NCBI RefSeq assembly: GCF_025499605.1
Contig: NZ_JAFMVC010000004.1
Location: 186,001-250,000, forward strand
Source: Carboxylicivirga litoralis
GTDB taxonomy: Bacteria; Bacteroidota; Bacteroidia; Bacteroidales; Marinilabiliaceae
Length of the DNA stretch: 64,000 nt
Direction of reading: 5' to 3'
Shown piece after piece: positions 63,256-64,000 of this stretch (its first letter is position 1; every line of letters begins with the position of its first letter). The notes below the pieces were generated by a model. It did not search any database. It had not been told where the DNA came from and saw only the letters and a program-made list of their open reading frames with translations. A program made the translations under genes and the position numbers.

Positions 63256-64000
63256 TGGGGAAGATTAGAGAGACGAAGCAGTTTTTACTGCCTGTTAATA
63301 AAGAATTAGCTGAAAAGGGAGCCTATGATATTTATCCAAGCCTTAGGTTAACAGAAGGTGTTATACGCAATGATATAAAGTTGTTAGCTAATGCACTTGC
63401 CAATGAATCCACTATTGTAATTGATGGCTATGTGGGCGTGTTTTTCGATGACATCGTGAAGCGCTTAACATCAGAGCTACAGTCTCAAGGGAAGCGGGTA
63501 AATAGCGTGTCGGTTGACAACGCCTTAAAAGCAAGTGATGAAATTGATGAGTTGGTAAAGCCATTTTTGGGAGGTGATGACCCAATTTTTGGTAAGCGAA
63601 CAAGCCTTCAACTGTCCGATTTTTTTGACAATAGCAAGTTATCCAATTTGCAGCAATCGACTGATGCAGATATCAATATTATTTATGGTGTTGGCGCGAG
63701 CTTGAGCAGTTGGAATGGAAAGTTGGTATACATTGATTTACCTAAAAATGAGTTGCAATTCAGAGCCCGTGCTCAATCAGTTTGTAACCTGGGAGCTGAT
63801 CAGCCGGATGCCATTAAACCCATGTACAAGCGCTTCTATTTTGTCGATTGGGTCGTATTAAACGCTCATAAAGCGAAAATTCTATCAGAAATCGATATCG
63901 TGATTGATGGCCAGCAAACCGATGACGTGGTGTGGATGACAGGTGATGATTTACGAAAGGGATTGCGGTTAATGGCTAGTAATGTGTTTCGTGTGCGTCC
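63255..64000 (+). CDS. Class I mannose-6-phosphate isomerase, N-terminal part
   Basis: Starts at ATG 63255, overlapping the previous stop by one base (TAATG), and runs open for 248 codons to the window end. The product contains FLLPVNKE, YDIYPSLRL, IVIDGYVGVFFDDIV, FLGGDDPIFGKR, INIIYGVGASL, VYIDLPKNELQFRARAQS and MYKRFYFVDWVVLN. I recognise this as the long Bacteroidota form of class I mannose-6-phosphate isomerase, which has an N-terminal extra domain before the cupin-type isomerase core. It converts mannose-6-phosphate to fructose-6-phosphate, closing the pathway begun by GH92, MFS and ROK genes. The catalytic part lies outside the window. Confidence 0.75.
   Translation, partial: MGKIRETKQFLLPVNKELAEKGAYDIYPSLRLTEGVIRNDIKLLANALANESTIVIDGYVGVFFDDIVKRLTSELQSQGKRVNSVSVDNALKASDEIDELVKPFLGGDDPIFGKRTSLQLSDFFDNSKLSNLQQSTDADINIIYGVGASLSSWNGKLVYIDLPKNELQFRARAQSVCNLGADQPDAIKPMYKRFYFVDWVVLNAHKAKILSEIDIVIDGQQTDDVVWMTGDDLRKGLRLMASNVFRVR

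Overview
The window is a stretch of Bacteroidota chromosome. The signs are two SusC/SusD pairs, ECF-sigma/FecR trans-envelope regulation, many lipoproteins with Cys lipoboxes followed by acidic residues, and promoters of the TTG-N19/20-TAnnTTTG type (best seen at 8382-8412, 21325-21355 and 46779-46808). The gene set (hmu haem operon, catalase-peroxidase, marine-style polysaccharide loci) suggests a Bacteroidales/Marinilabiliales-like, probably facultatively anaerobic organism; the genus cannot be fixed from sequence alone. No rRNA, tRNA, CRISPR array, prophage or complete insertion sequence was seen.

Region 1 (1-7.7 kb): a two-component pair (histidine kinase then LuxR-type regulator, minus strand), a CPA2 antiporter with a Usp-like protein, a small heat-shock protein, two copies of a ~180-bp multi-hairpin repeat, an overlapping hemerythrin/LuxR regulator pair, and a DUF2023 protein. 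Two very small ORFs (39 and 35 codons) may be real.

Region 2 (8.4-18.5 kb): a plus-strand operon read from a consensus promoter: TonB receptor, DUF4876-like lipoprotein, DUF6850-like barrel, an ABC ATPase with a degenerate signature and Asp for the catalytic Glu, its permease, a DUF4857-like membrane protein, a Cys/His-rich OB-fold-like lipoprotein and a PepSY-type membrane protein. It looks like a complete but poorly characterised outer-to-inner-membrane system, probably for a metal or metallophore; this is the best candidate for an undescribed system.

Region 3 (18.6-34.5 kb): a Tat-type alkaline phosphatase, a ChaN-like haem-binding protein divergent from the hmuR-Y-S-T-U-V haem operon, then katG, perR and bacterioferritin. 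HmuS is CobN-like but is predicted to be tethered at both ends with its body in the periplasm. Haem import, iron release, iron storage and peroxide defence therefore sit side by side. A 7-1-7 inverted repeat upstream of katG looks like the PerR operator.

Region 4 (34.9-46.1 kb): a DUF6377 membrane regulator followed by SusC, SusD, a SusE/F-like protein, a GH30_3-like endo-beta-1,6-glucanase and a GH30_1-like beta-glucosidase: a polysaccharide utilisation locus (PUL) probably for beta-1,6-glucan.

Region 5 (46.4-64 kb): a GC-rich structured block ending in a terminator, then ECF sigma, FecR, STN-domain SusC, SusD-like_2 and a LamG-domain surface protein; then an AraC-type regulator with a pseudo-receiver, and an operon of GntR regulator, ROK kinase, MFS sugar transporter, GH92 alpha-mannosidase, a six-hairpin glycosidase-like lipoprotein and a mannose-6-phosphate isomerase (cut by the window end). 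The last operon reads as release, uptake, phosphorylation and isomerisation of mannose.
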